A stretch of 35,245 bases of DNA from the NCBI GenBank assembly GCA_003427395.1, contig BFEA01000020.1:3150741-3185985 (forward strand), read 5' to 3'. This DNA comes from Chara braunii. Lineage: Eukaryota; Streptophyta; Charophyceae; Charales; Characeae. Shown here one piece after another: positions 9,390 through 19,419 of this stretch. The translations under genes and the position numbers were made by a program. A model generated the notes under the pieces. That model saw only the letters and a list, made by a program, of their open reading frames with translations, was not told where the DNA came from and ran no database searches. Position 1 is the stretch's first letter; each line of letters opens with the position of its first letter.

Positions 9390-10630
9390 GAGAGGGGAGG
9401 AGGACGGAATGGGCAATTTCAAACCTTCACACATTTCACCAGTTCAGTCTGTTCTCAATCTTCACTACCGTCGAAGCAAGGAAGGGGGGAAGGATGAAAA
9501 AAACAATTTCATGCCTTTACCGATTTCACCACTTCAGTTCCTTCACAGCCTTCACTACCGTCCAAGAAACAAGGGGAAAGGACGGAAGGGGCAATTTCAG
9601 ACCTTCACGAATTTCACCACTTCAGTTTCTTCACATCTTTCACTATCGTCTTTGTATGAGAGGGGGGGGGCGATTTCATGCCTTCACCGATTTCGCCACT
9701 TCAGTTCCTTCACAGTCTCCACTACCGTCCAAGCAAGAGGGGTGGAGGATGGAAGGGGGAATTCCATGCCTTCACCGATTTCACCACTTCAGTTCCTTCA
9801 CAATCTTCACTACCGTCTAAGCAACAAGGGGGGGAACGGAAGGGGCAATTTCAGGCCTTCACAAATTTCACCACTTCAGTTCATTCACAATCTTCACTAC
9901 CGTCCAAACAAGGGGGGTGGAAGATGAAAGGGGCAATTTGAGGCCTTCACGGATTTCACCACTTCAGTTCCTTCATAATCTTCACGATCGTCCAAACAAC
10001 AGAGGGGGGGGAAGGGACGGAAGGGACAATTTCATGCCTTCACAAATTTTGCCACTTAAGTTCGTTCACAATTTTCACTACCGTCCAAGCAAGGGGGGTG
10101 GATGACGGAATGGGAAATTTCAGGTCTTCACAAATTTCACCACTTCAGTTCATTCACAATCTTCACTACCGTCAAAGCAAGCGGGGTGAAGGATAGAAGG
10201 GGCAATTTTATGCCTTCACCGATTTCACCACTTCAGTTCCTTCTCAACTTTCATTATCGTCTATGTAGGAGGGGGGGGGGNNNNNNNNNNNNNNNNNNNN
10301 NNNNNTTCATGCCTTCACCGATTTCACCACTCCAGTTCCTTCACAACCTTCACTACTGTCTAAGCAATAGGGAGGAAGAACGGAAGGGGCAATTTCAGGT
10401 CTTTACAAATTTTACCACTTCAGTTCGTTCACAATCTTCACTACCGTTCAAGCCAGGGGGGTGGAGGATGGAAGGGAATATTTCAGGCCTTCACAAATTT
10501 CACCACTTCAGTTCATTCACAGTCTTCACCACCGCCCAAGCAAGGGGGGTGGAGGATGGAAGGGGCAATTTCATGCCTTCACTGATTTCACCACTTCAGT
10601 TCCTTCACAACCTTCACCACCGTTCAAGCA
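9390..10630 (+). repeat. 88-bp satellite, left arm (about 14 units)
   Basis: Tandem units with the conserved core TTTCACCACTTCAGTTC, then TTCACTACCGTCCAAGCAA, a run of 5-12 G, GGAAGGGGCAATTTCA and GCCTTCAC. Successive TTCAC landmarks at 9771, 9858, 9946, 10039 and 10127 give steps of 87, 88, 93 and 88 bp. Two unit subtypes alternate irregularly (ATGCC...ACCGATTTC...TTCCTTC and AGGCC...ACAAATTTC...TTCATTC). Long open frames arise because the unit lacks stops in several frames. The peptide is a repeat artefact. Confidence 0.95.
10281..10305. other. Assembly gap of 25 N
   Basis: The gap directly follows a run of ten or more G inside the satellite. The true number of units between the flanks is unknown. 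The break is what a G-run and repeat would cause in short-read assembly. Confidence 0.95.
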
Positions 10631-11830
10631 AAGTGGTGAAATTCGTGAAGGTCAGAAATTTGTGAAGGCCTGAAATTACCCTTTCCGTCCTCCCCCCCAC
10701 TTGCTTGGACAGTAGTGAAGGTTGTGAATGAACTGAAGCGGTGAAATCAATGAAGGCATGAAATTGCCCCTTCCTTCCTCCTCCTGTTGCTTGGACGGTA
10801 GTGAAGGTTGTGGAGGAACAGAAGTGGTGAAATCCGTGAAGGCCTGAAATTACCCCTTTCATCCTTCACCCCCCTTGTTTGGACGGTAGTGAAGATTGTG
10901 AATGACTTGAAGTGGTGAAATTTGTGAAGGCCTGAAATTGCCCCTTCCATCCCCCCCCCTTTTGCTTAGAACGTAGTGAAGGTTGAGAAGGAACTGAAGT
11001 GGTAAAATCGGTGAAGGCATGAAATTGGCCCTTCCGTCCACCCCCCCTCTATTACTTGGATGATAGTGAAGGTTGTGAAGGAACTGAAGTGGTGAAATCC
11101 GTGGAGGCCTGAAATTGCCCCTTCCATCCTCCACCCCCTTGCTTGGACGGTAGTGAAGATTGTGAATGAACTGAAGTGATGAAATTTTTGAAGGTCCGAA
11201 ATTGCCCTTTCCGTCCCCCTCCCCTGTTGCTCAAACGGTAGTAAAAGTTGTGAAGAAACTGAAGTGGTGAAATCAGTGAAGGTATGAAATTGTTTCTTCC
11301 ATCCTCCACCCCCCTTGCTTGGACGGTAGTGAAGACTGTGAATGAACTGAAGTGGTGAAATTTGTGAAGGCGTGAAATGTTCTCTTTCATCCTCCACCCC
11401 CTTGCTTGGACGGTAGTGAAGATTGTGAACGAACTGAAGTGGTGAAACTTATGAAGGCCTGAAATTGCCCCTCTGTCCTTCCCCCCTGTTGCTTGGACAA
11501 TGGTGAAGGTTGTGAAGAAACTGAAGTGGTGAAATCGGTGAAGGCATGAATTTGTCCCCCCCCTCTTCCCTCCTGCATGGACGATAGTGAAAGATGTAAA
11601 GGAACTGTAGTGGTGAAATCGGTGAAGGCATGAAATTGTTCGTTTCATCCTTCATTTCCCTTGCTTGGACGGTAGTGAAGATTGTGAACGAACTGAAGTG
11701 GTGAAATTTGTGAAGGCTTGAAATTGCCCCTTCCAGACTTCACCCCCTTTGCTTGGACGGTAGTGAAGATTGTAAACACACTGAAGTGGTGAAAGTAGTG
11801 AAGGTCTGAAATAGCCCCTCGCCTCTCCTT
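10631..11830 (-). repeat. 88-bp satellite, right arm, inverted
   Basis: From about 10631 the same unit runs in the opposite direction: AAGTGGTGAAATC, GGCATGAAATTGCCCC, a run of C, then CTTGCTTGGACGGTAGTGAA. About 13-14 units mirror the left arm. With the left arm it forms an inverted repeat of about 1.2 kb per arm with essentially no spacer, centred near 10630. Confidence 0.95.
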
Positions 11831-12064
11831 TCTCTTGGTTTGGACGATGGTGAAATATGTGAAAGTACTGAAGTGGTGAAATTAGTGAAGGTCTGAAATT
11901 GCGCCTCGGACCTTCTTTCTCTTGGATTGCACGATGGTGAAAGATGTGAACGTACTGAAGTGGTGAAAATAGTGAAGGTCTGTAATTGTCCCTCGGACTT
12001 CCTTTCTCTTGGTTTGTACGATGGTGAAAGATGTGAACGTACTGAAGTGGTGAAAGTAGTGAAG
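11831..12064 (-). repeat. Diverged shorter satellite units (about 80 bp)
   Basis: Three units share CTTTCTCTTGG, ACGATGGTGAAA, ATGTGAACGTACTGAAGTGG and GTGAAGGTCTG. They lack the C-run and are shorter than the 88-bp units, so they look like an edge variant of the array. Confidence 0.8.
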
Positions 12065-12310
12065 GCCTGTAAGTTGCCTCGCCTAGGTGAAATTAGTGAA
12101 GTCTTGAAATTGCCCCCTCCTTCCTCTCGAGACCCTGAAAGTTGTGAAAAATGTAAAGTGGTGAAATTGGTGTAGGTCCCTCCCCAAAATTGCCTCGTCT
12201 AGGTGAAATTAGTGAAGTCCTGAAATTGCCCCCTTCCTCCCCTTGAGACCCTGAAAGCTGTGAAAAAAGTGAAGTGGTGAAATTAGTGTAGGTCCCTCTC
12301 CTAAAATGCC
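12065..12310 (-). repeat. 116-bp satellite relatives, two copies plus start of a third
   Basis: TTGCCTCG(C/T)CTAGGTGAAATTAG starts at about 12074 and 12190, and TGCCTCGCCTAGATG at 12307, giving 116-bp steps. Each unit also carries GAGACCCTGAAAG, AAGTGGTGAAATT and GTGTAGGTCCCTC. They share the GTGGTGAAATT core with the 88-bp satellite. Confidence 0.8.
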
Positions 12311-12494
12311 TCGCCTAGATGCATTTAAACTACTGAACAACACAACCTCACAACCCCCATTCATTATTGCAGCTTCCTTTTTCATCATGAAGAACACATC
12401 CCCCACCCTGAATTCAGGCCAAACAAAACACAACAAAATTCTCACTTCACATTTTTCATCCTTGAAATTTCAGGTAGGTGATAACCACTTGTGC

Positions 12495-12970
12495 GATGCA
12501 TCTGCGTTCCACAAGCCTCCCGCGTCTCACATTGTCACCACGTTCAGCCGCGGCAAGTCCTGTACCCACCGTAGCGTCCTGTTTGACTTAATAAAGCAAA
12601 ACCAAGGAGACACGTACGATCCGTCGGAATAGCTAGGAACCTGAGTACGCATCTTGCCATGTAGATAATCCACCACCATCTTCTCCTCATAAGGATTCGG
12701 ATATCGCGCGCCCCTTAGATTCCACGGCTCGTGTGGGACCGTGTGGATCCGAATCATCGGAATTTTGTCCACATCCAGCCTCCCATGTTGATCATCATTA
12801 AAGGCGTATGCGCGATGCCTCTTCTGCATCAATCCCACCATGAAGGCCTTCTCTTGGGGTGAAAGGAAACCCGGTTCTCCAACTATCAACTTCCCTTCAT
12901 GCTCATCGTTGATATGGCATGAACCATTCCACACCTGTTCTCACATACGCCGTATCAATCCTCGTTCCCG
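12495..12970 (-). pseudogene. Element 2: reverse transcriptase, N-terminal fragment
   Basis: Reading right to left, the frame gives FNDDQHGRLDVDKIPMIRIH, TVPHEPWNLRGARYPNPYEE, then SPWFCFIKSNRTLRWVQDL and LNVVT. This is the fingers region of a Ty3/gypsy RT, just before motif A. RT copies the element RNA to DNA. A TGA at 12527-12529 replaces an expected Arg codon, then DAGGLWNADAS continues to about 12495, where homology ends and unrelated sequence leading into the satellite begins. The palm with the YxDD motif, RNase H and integrase are absent, so the element is 3'-truncated at this breakpoint. Confidence 0.85.
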
Positions 12971-13029
12971 CTCGTAGTATGCCTCCTCGTCTTCAGTAAC
13001 GAGTACGGGAACTGAATGTCACTTTTTAT

Positions 13030-13971
13030 CTACCGTCTTGTACCGCCTTTGGGAGCCCTGCTTAAGCCGTCCACTAAAAAAAGCCGGCTTGTTGTTTGTG
13101 CTTGCGCCATCGCAGAACCTCCTCTTCCACCGGGGAGTCGATAGATCAATTTCACTTTCCCTACCTGAGGATCTTCTATGATTTGCTCCCTAAGTGCCTT
13201 GATTGCCTCCGGATCCGCCATTTCATGTGCCGCGACTATCTCCATTGCCTTGTTTACGTCTGTGAGGCTTAGCGACAACACCTCTATTCCTCCTTCCTCC
13301 TCGGACTCTTCCCAAAGCCTCCGCCGCTCATTCTCCGATTCCTCAAGGGTGAATGAGCCGGGATTAGGCCTATTCCTCTCGCTCCCTGGACCTGTGTTCC
13401 GGCAGGTGATAACTTCATAGTTCCCACACGCCGGATCACTCATGTGCAGTATCATCATTCCATCGTGCTTATTGAAGATCAAAGTCTCCGTCCTGCACAG
13501 GAACGATCTTCCCGGGAGGATAGGGTGATCCACGTCCGGCATGACGAAGAAGCAAGTTCTCACCCGTACCTTACCAATTTCCATGATCACATTGGATGCC
13601 GTACCACAAAAAATTGCCTTGCAGTTAACTCCATGCAGTACACCATGGTCCGCGCGATCAATCTCCAATCCCAGCATAAGGGCATCCCTTTCCCTGATAA
13701 TATTCATCTCAGCACATGTGTCCACCATTGCAACACACTTCTTCTCTTTGACCACTAAATCCACCAACTCGCATGTCGCGCACTTCCAGTCCATCCTTGT
13801 TTCGGCTTCAGTCCATCCTACCTCCCTTTGTAGGATCGTACTCAGATGGATGTTGGGCACTAACCTCCGGGATAACCGTCCCTTCAAACCATCTCGGAGT
13901 CTCGGGGCGGACGCCAGGATATCCTTCCGGTTCATGAGGTCGTTATGACCTTCAAGGAGCCTTTCCACCAT
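13030..13971 (-). pseudogene. Element 2: retropepsin-like protease region
   Basis: A 313-codon open frame encoding the aspartic protease that processes the polyprotein. Residues 80-95 read VAMVDTCAEMNII, the place of the D-(S/T)-G active site, but with Cys for Gly at position 86 (TGC, one base from GGC). Further motifs are HGVNCKAIFCGTAS, CFFVMPDVDHPILPGRSFL (the usual hydrophobic-Gly element, with Pro where Leu is usual) and FNKHDGMMILHM. The C-terminal third is acidic (EESENERRRLWEESEEEGG). It lies between the gag region (right) and RT (left), in the pol order expected for a minus-strand element. The changed active site and the broken flanks argue against activity. Confidence 0.8.
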
Positions 13972-14525
13972 TCTTTCTACATCAAAGCCTTCTTCTAGCC
14001 TGACTGCATACTTCTTTTTCTTAGGTACGCTTTCATGCTGGCTTGGCTCGGCTTCCTCCTGGATCCCTCTATTCTTAGCCCTTAATTCCGTTCGCCGATC
14101 CTCCTCCTGTCGGAGTCTCTCGTCCTCCGCGTCATCATCCTCCTCTTCCTCGGAACCTCCACCACTTATTTCCTACGCTCGGGCTCAGGTCCCTTTCGAA
14201 GAGGTGCCTGACTCGGCGCTTGACTAGTGCCAGCCTTACTTTGGCTCCTGGTTTGCGCCACCTGTGGTGCCCGCCCATGCGAGGTGGGTGGCCTGAACGT
14301 CATCCCCGACCTAGGGCCCGACCCTACCGTCGCGACCCCAAAATAACCTTGCTACCCTGATGCTGATCCAGACCCAGATTCGTAAAGGAAGACTCTAGGG
14401 AGGTTGGCCTTCCATGCCTGGGCCTCCTCACACAACTCCTTTAGCCTTTGCTGGTACCTCCCCACCTTTCTCAGCAGGTCCTCCATTTTCTCCAGGATTG
14501 TCGTGACCGACTCTTCTACCTCCCC
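13972..14525 (-). pseudogene. Element 2: gag-protease linker, degenerate
   Basis: Minus-strand frames remain protein-like but are broken by stops and at least one frameshift: the gag frame and the protease frame differ. Visible pieces include TTILEKMEDLLRKVGRYQQR (possible coiled coil), a Ser/Gln/Pro-rich linker, and a basic KKKKYAVRLEEGFDVERMVE that leads into the protease ORF. Confidence 0.55.
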
Positions 14526-15317
14526 TTAGTCCTCGTCATCCGACTCAACGATTATTGATTCTTCCTTTATTGTCCCAACCTTTAATCGCTGGTTTACCTC
14601 CTCATCCTCCCCCACGATCTCTTCGACTCTCATGGGCGGGTCCTGTCTTTCTTGCCATAACCTAAACATCGCCGGGGGCGCCGACCCTGCCGTTGCTCGC
14701 CTAATGGCTTCCTGTCTGACTCCACTTGGAGTCTTTGGGTCGATATACTTCTCAAATTTATCATATATGTCCCCATCCATGTTTGTGGAGATTAAACCAG
14801 AGAGCTCATCGCCCCGCCGCTGCTGGCAAAATCATATAGTGTGGCCCGTATTACCACAATACCAACACAAAGCATTTCGCCAATCAAAACAGGGCCGCCT
14901 GTACCCTTGGCCCCCTTCCTGGCTGCCTTGGCCACCTTGATTTAGCCCTCCTTGGCCATTCCATCCACCACCACGTCCTCTGTCGTTCCTTCCTTGGCTG
15001 CCACCTCCTCGACCTCCCTGTCCTCGACCACCATTGCCTTGCCAACCTTGTCCTTGACCTCCTCCTCCTGCCACGCTAGCCTGCGAAGCTTGCTGCGAGG
15101 TGGGAGGCTGGGCCGTGAACTGACCTTGGGTCGCCGGAAAACTTGGTGACCCTGCACTCGCCAATGGGCCCGAATATGGGACCACCTGTCCTAAGGGAGC
15201 TTGGCCTCCTCCACACGAGTTGTAGTGATTACATCCAAGCCAAGGTGCCATTTGACAACAAGGTATCCAATGTCCACATGATGATGGCGGCCTCATTCGC
15301 GAAGGCCCTGTCGACAC
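14526..15317 (-). pseudogene. Element 2: gag C-terminus with Gly/Gln-rich linker and zinc knuckle
   Basis: Same frame as the gag ORF to its right. A long Gly/Gln/Arg-rich linker (GGGGQGQGWQGNGGRGQGG and similar) leads to CWYCGNTGHTI-stop-FC, a CX2CX4HX4C zinc knuckle in which a TGA (14832-14834) replaces the residue two before the last Cys. The nucleocapsid normally binds the element RNA. After the stop the frame continues with DGDIYDKFEKYIDPKTPSG and an acidic tail ending in ESDDED. Only in-frame stops break it here, consistent with point-mutation decay. Confidence 0.8.
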
Positions 15318-15356
15318 ATGTGCAGTTGTGTCGGCGGCCGATGGCGCAACAATTGC

Positions 15357-16241
15357 CTATGGGATCTGTCCCTTTCCAGAGCCTTGTCCTCCGAGCAGCA
15401 AGTTACGCTGCTTGCGCTGGGCTTTGGTGAGAACTTGGAACCCCGTCTCCTCCTCACCGTAGTCTTCTTGCTTGGTCTCTTCGTCCCCTACCTCCTTTCC
15501 CCGACTTTGGACTACGGTTACCACCTTTCTCTGTACCTCAGCGTCATTGCCATAGCCTAGCTCCGCAAGCACGTCCGTGACAATCCTTTTCACTCCCGGG
15601 GTTCCAGATGCAGAAGCGTCCCTCTCCTTTTTCTTCCTCCTCTGCAAGCGCATCTGACACTGCTCTACCTGGTCCAGACTCTCATCTTCTACTCCCTTAT
15701 CAATGGTGGCCCAGGTGAGTTTTGCACTACCCCCTCCATGGCTCGTCAATTCTGCAGCCTCTGAAGCAGTGAGCAACCCCCAAAAAATGGTGCACTGCGC
15801 TTCTTCTGAGATCCCATGAACCTTCCTTGCCTTTTTCTTAAATTCTTGAAAAAACGTCCCTACCGTAGTGAAGTCGTCCTTGTTCATGGCTTCGAGATCT
15901 GCGGTGGTCAGCAACCCATCGCCCAGCCTATACTTGCGCTGCATGCCATCTCTAAACCTCGCCCAACTGTCATTGGCCGTATTTATGACCTTCTCGACTT
16001 CTTGATGATGACCATGAAGTACGTACTTCAGAATGCGCTGAAATTTTATCGCATCTGACAACCCCACCAACGCTTGCTCCACCAAATCCAACCAATCTGA
16101 AACCCTTTCTCCGCTGAAGTGGAAGGCATCAACCTTCAGGATATTGCTTGGCGTTTTCTCATGTCTATCAATGGCTGCAATGAGGTCCTCAAGTGTCAGG
16201 ACCTTTCTTGTACCATCCACTAAGCCACCAGACTCCGGCAT
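15357..16241 (-). pseudogene. Element 2: Ty3/gypsy gag capsid
   Basis: A 294-codon frame starting MPESGGLVDGTRKVLTLEDL. The stretch KVDAFHFSGERVSDWLDLVE, then ANDSWARFRDGMQRKYRLGD and FFQEFKKKARKVHGISEE, is a typical gag capsid pattern (WLD...Q...W..F...F...F..EF). Gag builds the intracellular particle. The start lies 333 bp from the primer binding site, a normal leader length. It ends at a TAG, after which the same frame continues to the zinc knuckle, so the original gag was longer. It is the best preserved coding piece in the window, but the element as a whole is dead. Confidence 0.85.
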
Positions 16242-16556
16242 CTTGACCGACGCCTCTTGTCAACTTCCTGTTAAGAGAAAGGCAAAATACTCACCTATTC
16301 AGCACCATTCTCTGTAAAGATTTATGTCGTATACCCTACCTAGTTTCCCCACGATGTCTACCTAACTAGGTATGGCTGCTCCTCATAGCTTTTCTAGGTT
16401 AGGCAGGTAACCAACCAACATAGGGGATGCTAAGTTTTTCTTATTTGTACTCAATATACAGACCAACCCAGACTCTCATTTTCTTCCTATGCCTATTTCC
16501 TTTTCAGTCTCATACCCGGATGTCGTTCCACCAGGGACAACGGTAGGCTTCCGTTA

Positions 16557-16574
16557 TCCCCGGCAACGGCGCCA
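16557..16574 (-). other. Primer binding site for tRNA-Asp
   Basis: The + strand reads TCCCCGGCAACGGCGCCA, so the minus strand reads TGGCGCCGTTGCCGGGGA. This is the complement of the 3' end of plant tRNA-Asp with CCA, a PBS well known from plant Ty3/gypsy elements. It sits two bases from CGACA, an LTR end, and 315 bp upstream of the gag start, which fixes the orientation of Element 2. Confidence 0.9.
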
Positions 16575-17045
16575 CCTGTCGAGCGCATCCCTCCGACACG
16601 GCAAAGGGCAGCGAGGGACCCTTTCGGCCGCGTCACTCAGGAGTTTGTCTATTTCCTCGTTGCGAATATACACATAGAGCTTCCATAAGCCGCTCTGGCC
16701 GAGTGCGCCAGCCATACCTCNCGCGAGCCCCTACGACAGGATAGGGCCTACGCGAGGCACAACTTGCCTCCACCTTACGGGAGTTGTCACCTCCCTTCGG
16801 TGGGCGTATCCCCGCCGAGCTACCAGTCCACATTACGAAAGCTAATCAATTGCAATCGCAGAGGTGGACCAGCCGATGACGTTTCTCGTTCGCTGTAGCA
16901 TAGGGGGTACGAGTGGTATTACGCCTCTATCGAACCCGTACGAGAACCGACATCTTGGGGGCTAAGGTCCCAAGCGCGACTCGTCGTCGGTCGACTAGGA
17001 CGTATCCCACTCACCATGCGTACACCACACTACGAAAAAAAAATA

Positions 17046-17063
17046 AAACACACACACACACAT
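17046..17063. repeat. (CA)n microsatellite
   Basis: A short ACACACAC run follows an A-rich tract (AAAAAAAATAAAA) and ends in CATACATC. Confidence 0.85.
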
Positions 17064-17233
17064 ACATCAAACAATGCGACAACACTCCTAGTCCCTTAGT
17101 AGCCATCCCATAACTCTACGATGCTTAAATCAGATAGGTGTCACGCGCGAGACTTAGTATAAGATCGCGTGGACGCAGGACTAACTCATATCGATTCGCA
17201 ACGTAAGCGTACACAAGCGGTCGCAATGATGGT

Positions 17234-17247
17234 GTACTATATAGTAC
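17234..17247. promoter_or_regulatory. Perfect 14-bp palindrome with central TATATA
   Basis: GTACTATATAGTAC is an exact palindrome. Its TATATA centre could be the TATA box of the minus-strand LTR, roughly 660 bp from the LTR 3' end, but no other promoter element is visible. Confidence 0.3.
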
Positions 17248-17787
17248 CCATACTTATGCGGTCCTCGTTAATCTCGAGGGTCGCATTCAACACTCAAGTG
17301 TCGGCTGACACGCGCCTTGAGGGTTAATCTCTCGACACTGGACAACCTCCAAGTGCGGTTGAAAACCACACCCTCTTCTACACCCTGCGGAGAGTGGGTG
17401 GTACACAGGTTCATACCAGTGGTGGAAATCGTGTCTTATGGCCCTGGAGACCAACTCCTTCCCCTAGGGCCTGGAAACGAGTCAAGGGGTTTGACTTTGA
17501 CGGTTACCACGGACTACAACGTGCAGCTATGACAACTCCGAAAAACAAAAATACGTCGAAGGCCTCCCTATCCCAAAATCACAACCTTGGGTAACCTTTT
17601 CGGTTGGCACCAACGACCTATACTGACTCTGGACACACATGTACACATACGAATCACTTGATCTCATAACTCTAAACACTAGGACGGGAGAACATCGTGC
17701 GCAAGACTTTGATATAAAGTTGTGCGGTTGCAAGCCCTTCCTACATCAACTGGCGATGCTAGTCATACGCTGCAATCGCAGTTTCGG

Positions 17788-17860
17788 CCTCGCGATATTG
17801 AATGGCTGAAGGAATATATCGTGAGGGGTTACCCTTCACGATATTGAACGGCCGAAGGAC
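17788..17860. repeat. Quasi-palindrome and direct repeat
   Basis: ATATCGTGAGGGGT (17816-17829) and ACCCTTCACGATAT (17831-17844) are inverted, 13 of 14 matching. CGATATTGAA(T/C)GGC(T/C)GAAGG occurs twice, near 17793 and 17839. The repeat sits inside the candidate LTR. Confidence 0.65.
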
Positions 17861-18069
17861 ATGTCGTTCAGACCTCGCAATATTTCTGGCCTCAGGGTTG
17901 GGTGTCTCGACGGGCAGGGCACTTAGGTCCTGTGTGGAGGGGTAGTCCCTCCTTGCAGGGCTAAGCCATGGGGCGTCCTAGACAAGGACCTCGAATTTCA
18001 GGCCCAGGACTAAATGTCCGACTATATCAACTCAAAATGCAAAAGGAGTCTCGCTTTTTCTCTCGAAGT

Positions 18070-18150
18070 CAGAGGCCGGTAGGCCCCTACGTGTAGCCAT
18101 AAATAGGCGGCGCCGTCACTCATAATATGTATAAATATGGGGTTGTTTAT
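18070..18150 (+). promoter_or_regulatory. Two TATA-like motifs
   Basis: CCATAAATAGG near 18098 and TATAAATATGG near 18129 are plus-strand TATA-like sequences. No plus-strand gene follows, so their meaning is unclear. Confidence 0.2.
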
Positions 18151-18831
18151 ATGGGACGATCGTTTCTCATAGTCACAGTGGGGCCCCTTGTAACCATACT
18201 TGTATGTTGTCGCAGGCAGTTACATCCAAACATCCAACTCACCACACATATCTGCAATCACATGAAAAATCCCACGAAGGATTTCACACGCTACACGGGG
18301 TTAACTTCAACCCATCTCTGTACTCACACCCTTTGCTTTAACCAATCAAGCCTCACTCTTGTGCAACTCCTCAAAATAAAATACTCAGTACTTTTCTTTA
18401 AATGGTCATTCAAGTAAAGTCCGGGCGAAAACATAACAAAACAGTTCAAATCACAAGGCTAAAACCTTTAGGTTGAGTGACAAGAGTGGATTGGAGTTGA
18501 GTAAAACGACGAATCGGTAACCAACATGTTATCAGTGATAACAGAAGGTGATCCTCAAGGGATCAACCTGGATCTAGTCCAAGTCCTGAACCCAATCGAT
18601 TCAGTTGGCCTGTAACACAAGACAGGTCAACGCTCAAGACAAAACTTATAAGTTCATGGAGAATAATCTCCACATCACCATCTCACTCAATTCATCTTAT
18701 TTAAGTAGGCCTAAGTCTACCTCTAGGCAAGTGCCGAAAGAAAGGTAGAATCATGACAGAATCTTCCCTATCCAGGGTGGATTACCAGAATCGCCACCTA
18801 TCAAAATATAATATAACTCCCCTTAAACTAA

Positions 18832-19145
18832 GAAAATTCCGGCAGCGCTTGCCGTAGGAAAAATGTATGTTCAGAATCTATATCAGCCTGAATATGAAAA
18901 TAGAAATAGTCTTTGACTTTTTTAAGTCAAATTTTGTTGAACTTCCTTATTTAGCAAAAATTTGGCAGCACTCCCTTTAGAAAAGGAGACTTTCCAGATT
19001 TTTACTAAGCCATGTATGAAATTTAGACAAGTTGAACCTTGAAAAAACGAAATTTGACTAACTCTCTAGCTTTGCAGAAATTTCGGCAGCGCTTCCGTAG
19101 GGAAAGTGGCTTACCAAAATGTATACGAGCCCAAGTATAATAAAT
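18832..19145 (+). repeat. Three-copy 75-bp interspersed repeat, 122-bp period
   Basis: Three copies of a block with AAATTTCGGCAGCGCTTCC, TAGGGAAA, CCAAAATGTAT and AAGTATGAA, with GGCAGC at 18841, 18964 and 19085 (steps 123 and 121 bp). About 46 bp of unconserved AT-rich sequence separates the copies. The first copy contains CGGCAGCGCTTGCCG, a 5-bp stem. Conservation is restricted to the blocks, not the spacers. Confidence 0.75.
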
Positions 19146-19419
19146 AATATCAGAAAATACAAAAATTGGTCTAAGTAAAAAACTAACTCAGAAAATGCAG
19201 AAATTGAAACTAACTCTTATTGCTCTAGCACGTGGCGAGTCACTAAAGCAACTACCTATCAACCTGAAACTCAAACTAAGTAGTAATCTCCCCCAGCCAC
19301 ATGCAGGCTAAACCACAAAGGTCAGTACTCTCACAATTCTCAAGGTTAGAACTTGTCAAACAATAGTTCATAGTCTTTCATTGATTTAACCCCTTATACC
19401 CTGCTTACATAGGGCACTG

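Noticed and set aside
9325-11655. Long open frames (up to 200 codons) on both strands, with repeated ISPLQFLHNLHYRP-type peptides
   Set aside because: They exist because the 88-bp satellite unit lacks stops. All three frames are open in turn and the frame changes as unit length varies.
13178-13948. Plus-strand ORFs of 80-135 codons
   Set aside because: They are shadows of the minus-strand protease frame, which has recognisable motifs.
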